Assembly: GCA_030267565.1 (NCBI GenBank)
Contig: BRXU01000008.1
Span: 2,734,001 to 2,798,000 of the forward strand
DNA: 64,000 nucleotides
Direction: 5' to 3'
DNA from: Pleodorina starrii
Lineage: Eukaryota > Chlorophyta > Chlorophyceae > Chlamydomonadales > Volvocaceae
The translations under genes were made by a program, and so were the position numbers. How positions within the stretch are numbered: position 1 is the first letter of the stretch; every line of letters begins with the position of its first letter. Shown piece after piece: positions 60,043 to 64,000 of this stretch. The notes beneath the pieces are model-generated. The model saw nothing but the letters and a program-made list of their open reading frames with translations, made no database searches and was not told the origin of the DNA.

Positions 60043-63000
60043 TCAAGGCCCCCCGAGCAAGCGCTCCACCGCTGCGTTTACGTTGCCACCCGTGGCCTGT
60101 GGGACAAAGGGCAGGTTCCAAATTCAGAAGGAGCCACTCTGAAGGGGACTCCCCAGAAGGGGACACTCCGCCAGTTACTACTTCTGCATCAATGGGGTCG
60201 CACGTAAGCGGGCACGCGTAAGCAGGCAAGCGGAGAAGCCGAGTCTCCATCGCAGCAACCGCACGCAGCCCCCTTGCACCGGTGCAGCTGCAGGAGCAGG
60301 GGCAGCAGGGACTTCTACGCACACGCGCACGCTGTCTCCCCTTTTCTGCTGCCGGCCACGCTACGAAGACCCGCTGCCAAAAGTCCTGTCCCCGCTGTCA
60401 TCGCGCCATGCCCGCTCCCTCTCCGCGCCACGTCACCAACGCAGGAGCGCCATCCGTACCACAGAACTCCCCACTGACGGCACACGGTGTTAAGGCACCC
60501 ACCTGCAATGCGGCGATGTTTGATTGACGGTCGAAGAACCCCATGTCCTGAAGCTGCTGCAGCTGCGTTGCGTATGTCACCTCCGGGTTGGCTGCGGGCG
60601 CCGGCCCCGGCGGCATCATGCCGAACATCCCGCCCAAGCCCCCGGCGCCGCCCAAGAGGGCTGCCATGTCAGGGAAGCCGACCCCGGCCCCGGCGCCAGC
60701 CCCCGCACCAGCGCCCGGCACCGCTCCGGCGCCCATTCCGCCCATGAGCTGTGCGAACAAGGGGTTGGAGCTCTGCGCGGGGCGAGGGCATCAGCGAGAG
60801 CCGAAGGGTTGCGCATGGCAGAAAGGAAGGAAGGCCATTCCTCGCGGAATGTCGCTAGTGTAGATGTGGCCCATGACCCAACACCACACAGCCCCAATAG
60901 ACGTAATGAACCCTCCGCACATGGAGGCAGGTCTGCAGAAGGCGGAGGCACCCGACGCCTTCGGCATCACCATGGAAGGCAGAAGGCAGCACCATCGAAT
61001 AGCGTACAAATCCCCGCAGGAGTTGTAAGGCCCGCAGTCTTCGAGTAAGAGACCTCACCCGCATCTGCTCCATCTGCTGCGTGAGCTGCAGCATCTGGGA
61101 CAGGTTCTGCGGGTCAAACATCGCGCGCATCGCCTCGGGGTTGCTCATCATGCTCCTGTCGGCGAGCGCGGGGAGGGAACGGACACCCATCATTTGAGTC
61201 AGGAAGAAGCAGGGGCCCTGCCGCCGGCGGTTCAGGTATGGGGCACAGGCTTGGGAAAGCAGCCTGCGCCAGGGTCGCGGCGCGATCGCTCGAGCAGGAA
61301 TCGAAGCGTTAAGCAAGGTAAACCACGGCACACCCAGGCTGCTAATTAACGATGCTGCCCCGTGCGGCGCGCCGTGTGGCATCCGGTATCCTCAACCGGC
61401 ACACCTGAACATGGGGTTGGCGTCTGCCATGGCCCGCATGTTGGGGTTGGAATTGATCATGGCCTCCATCAGCGCGGGGTTGCTGGTGACGGACTGCATC
61501 ATCTGCTGCACCGCGGGGTTCTGCGGGGCGACAGCGTGGCGGGCAGACAGGCAAAGCGGCGCGCCAGGGAGCGCCAGGGTTAATAATAGCCTCAAGGCTG
61601 GAGGGAACGCTGGGCCGCCCCGCCTACGCAGCCCCAGCATCGAAACCCGCGATACGGTATGCCGACGCGCCCCTGTCCCCAGTCATTGGAACGCCGATGT
61701 CGCGATGTCGCGCTGCTTCACCGGGGGGCGGGGGCCGAGGCACAACACGATCGTTGGACCGCCGCGTCCACCCGGTCCCACCTCATTCCGACCTCTCCCC
61801 AGCCCAAAGCTCCCCTCAGTTCTCAGCCCTCCTGCAGTGCCTCGAGTGGCGGCAGACGAGTGTGGTGTTTCGCCCCCGCACCCGCCCTACCTGCATCATC
61901 GCCAGCATTTCATTGGGGTTCATGTTGAGGCCGCCCATGCCCATGCCCATGCCGCCCAGCCCGCCGAGCCCCGGAAAGCCAGCGCCCATGCCAGCAGGAA
62001 GGCCCAGACCCGCGCCGGCGCCTCCACCGCCACCTGCGGTGTTCGCCGCGCCAGGCCCGCCGCCTGCCGGTAGGAGGCCGGCCAGCAGACAGGTCAGCCA
62101 TTTCCGAGACGCATAATCCATCAACGAATCAGGAATAGCAGGTGCACAGGCGGTGTGCTGCGCCATGAACCGCACGCGAACCACCTTGCGGGCAACACAG
62201 CAGCATCAGCAGCTGCAGTAGCGGCCCAGGCACCGGAGCCCCGGCGAAAGGAAAGCTACGGTAGCAACCACCACTTCACCAGCAGCTCCAGGCAAAGCTC
62301 GCTCCGAAACCGCTGGCTTCGCCAACGGCGCCGCGCGCGACGCTGCCCAGCCCAAGCGTCGGGTGGTGATATGTGGCACAACGAAGCCAAGCATTCACTA
62401 AGCCACGTGGCCCTACAACACGGCCAGATCCCAAGACGGCGTGTAGACGTAGCTGCCCGTTCGGCCCCAAGGGACCCCAGCCCAGCCCACCTGGCGCCCA
62501 GGGGTTGGGCAGCGGCGCCGCGTTGGGCGCCGCACCAGTGCCACCTCCAGCGGCACCGCCACTGGCGCTGTTCGCTGCGCCCGCACCGGCACCGCCGCCC
62601 GCCATCCCGCCTAGCGCCTGCTGCAGCAGCGCCGACAGCGGGTCCCCGGACGCCGCGCGGGAACCGTCCGATGCGCCCGTCGCGCCGGCCGCGGCCGCCG
62701 ACGCCTCCGGCGCCATGGCCGCGTTCATGAGCGGCTCCTGAATCTGCTCGTGAAGGCGGCGCAGCGCGTTGAAGCCCTCCGGCAGGGCCTCAATGTTTGA
62801 CAGCGCACGGTCGCTGGTGCGCATGTGCTCCCGCATGAGCGCCTGTTGGGGCGATAGGGATCCGGAAGGGGCGTGCGTTAGGGACCCGGAAGGGGCGTGC
62901 GATAGGGATCCGGAAGGGGCGTGCGATAGGGACCCGGAAGGGGCGTGCGTTAGGGACCCGGAAGGGGCGTGCGATAGGGATCCGGAAGGGGCGTGCGATA

Positions 63001-63771
63001 GGGATCCGGAAGGGGCGTGCGATAGGGACCCGGAAGGGGCGTGCGATAGCTTGTCAGGGAGGCGACTTCAAACTCATCAGGGCACAGCCGGGCGCCGACA
63101 ACGGCTCCCCTTGTTCGTCCCTTCACCCAGCTGGCTTCGACAGCCTGCATGTCCGCTGTCCCTGCTGGGTCAAACAAACCAGAACCCGCTGGACCTCGCC
63201 TCCCCGACATCTCTCACCGGGTTGGATCCGATCCGCATCATCTCCCGGAGCGTGGCGGGATCGTTGAGGATCTGTGCCACCTGCGTTCGACCCGCGCCAG
63301 AAATCAGGGACCGAAGCTGTCAAGGTGATCGCGTTCGAGCTGGAGCCGCCATGCTCCCACGGGTTGCGCCCACCGGCCCATTATCTCGCGCGAAGCCCAT
63401 CGTCCCACAACACCGAATTTGCAGTCGCCGACCCCAGACCTGACCTAGCAAGGCGCCTCGGCAAGGCGGCCCCATTTGACAGATACCGACCCGGCCACCC
63501 TGCCCCACCATTCCGCGCAGTCTCGCGGCTGCCCAAAGGCAGCCCCGGCCCCTGCATTGTCCCGATACATCCCATCCCATTGCGCCATTGGCCGACCTCC
63601 TTCCACAGTTTAAACCGCCCTTACCTCGGGGTTACGCTCCATAACCTCCCGCACTGCTGGGTTGGCTTGCAGCAGCGAGCGGATTAGCTCCGGGTCATTC
63701 AGCATGGACTGCACCGCGGGGTCGTTCATGGCCGCCGACATGGCCTGCTGCAGGCCGGCCGGCATCCCCGG
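60043..63771 (-). CDS. Ubiquilin/DSK2 (partial, C-terminal 423 aa)
   Basis: Eight exons are visible: 63771-63625, 63280-63218, 62842-62491, 62063-61891, 61520-61405, 61155-61059, 60772-60503 and 60096-60043 (stop TGA). Phases close throughout. The order is a first STI1 pair ([67 protein letters not shown]), a Gly/Ala linker, a second STI1 pair ([44 protein letters not shown]), another Gly/Ala linker, and a C-terminal UBA domain ([36 protein letters not shown]). Ubiquilins carry ubiquitylated clients to the proteasome and chaperone membrane proteins. The N-terminal ubiquitin-like domain is not seen and should lie beyond position 64000, so the gene is cut by the window edge and is not truncated in itself. 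Confidence 0.93.
62851..63049 (+). repeat. 24-bp minisatellite in a ubiquilin intron
   Basis: About eight copies of a 24-bp unit (GGGATCCGGAAGGGGCGTGC plus GATA), differing mainly at ATCC/ACCC and GATA/GTTA. It begins 9 bp from the acceptor of the exon at 62842-62491 and fills about half of that intron. The array is open in one plus-strand frame (RDPEGACD repeated). Confidence 0.9.
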
Positions 63772-64000
63772 CTGCATGGCATGAGGCGGGCGGGCCGACA
63801 GGGGCTTGCGTGAGGAAAGCCAACCCGGAGTGCTGCACTGGGAAGCCAGCCGCATGACTTTTGGCAGCGAGCGCGAAGGGTACCCTTTTTAGGTGTTCGG
63901 GCAAAGGAACCCAAGCACGTCCACGGCGTGCGTTGGTGGAAACTGTCGGTCTACGGATGGATGCGCTGGCAAGGAGGACCGATCCCGGTTCCCTGCCGGC
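63772..64000. other. Ubiquilin intron or upstream sequence to window edge
   Basis: No exon of the ubiquitin-like domain can be recognised here. The acceptor of the first visible ubiquilin exon (ATGCCATGCAG|CCGGGG) ends at 63772, so this stretch is probably intronic. Confidence 0.5.

Noticed and set aside
62769..63443. 224-residue plus-strand frame with RDPEGACD repeats
   Set aside because: It is the 24-bp intronic repeat of the ubiquilin gene plus antisense exon sequence; no independent evidence supports a gene.

Overview
The window looks like nuclear DNA of a volvocine/Chlamydomonadales green alga (Chlamydomonas, Gonium or Volvox relative). The reasons are GC-rich exons, many spliceosomal introns of mostly 150-500 bp with CAG|GTRAG and YAG| borders, TGTAA poly(A) pentamers, long Ala/Gly/Gln/Pro/His homopolymers inside proteins, a plant-type bipartite plastid presequence, and a mix of gene families shared with animals and plants. 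No rRNA, tRNA, CRISPR, bacterial operon or intact transposon was recognised. All gene models below were assembled by hand from splice signals, and every one closes in phase.

Layout. 1.2-10.6 kb (-): a giant (~2955 aa) unrecognised protein with a ~700-residue Ala-rich octad-repeat helix. 11.6-13.8 kb (-): a short DUF4485 (CEP112-like) protein. 13.8-17.2 kb: gene-poor, AT-rich at its right end. 17.3-24.6 kb (+): a 15-exon, 1297-aa membrane-anchored subtilase with a possible PA14-like downstream domain, a candidate hatching/lytic enzyme. 26.0-27.2 kb (-): a small GCK-domain protein, divergent from a 1126-aa CHY-zinc-finger protein at 27.8-34.2 kb (+). 35.1-37.0 kb (+): a Rab8/RabE GTPase. 38.5-39.2 kb (-): exons of an unrecognised gene. 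39.6-44.3 kb (+): an 894-aa protein of an unrecognised family. 44.3-47.8 kb: gene-poor with minisatellites. 47.8-50.7 kb (+): a SAM methyltransferase with a thylakoid-type presequence. 53.2-54.1 kb (-): a 123-aa orphan. 56.4-57.6 kb (+): a 191-aa membrane/coiled-coil protein. 60.0-63.8 kb (-): the C-terminal 423 residues of a ubiquilin/DSK2, whose N-terminal ubiquitin-like domain lies beyond the right edge.

There is no operon-like logic. The genes belong to ordinary eukaryotic processes (cell-wall or sporangium proteolysis, vesicle traffic, ubiquitin-proteasome shuttling, possible centriole/cilium biology, plastid methylation). The unusual content is in repeats that touch gene structure: a 20-bp minisatellite that multiplies a splice donor, TGTAA clusters inside an intron upstream of the zinc-finger exons, a 24-nt octad-coding repeat in the giant gene, and a 24-bp translatable minisatellite in a ubiquilin intron.
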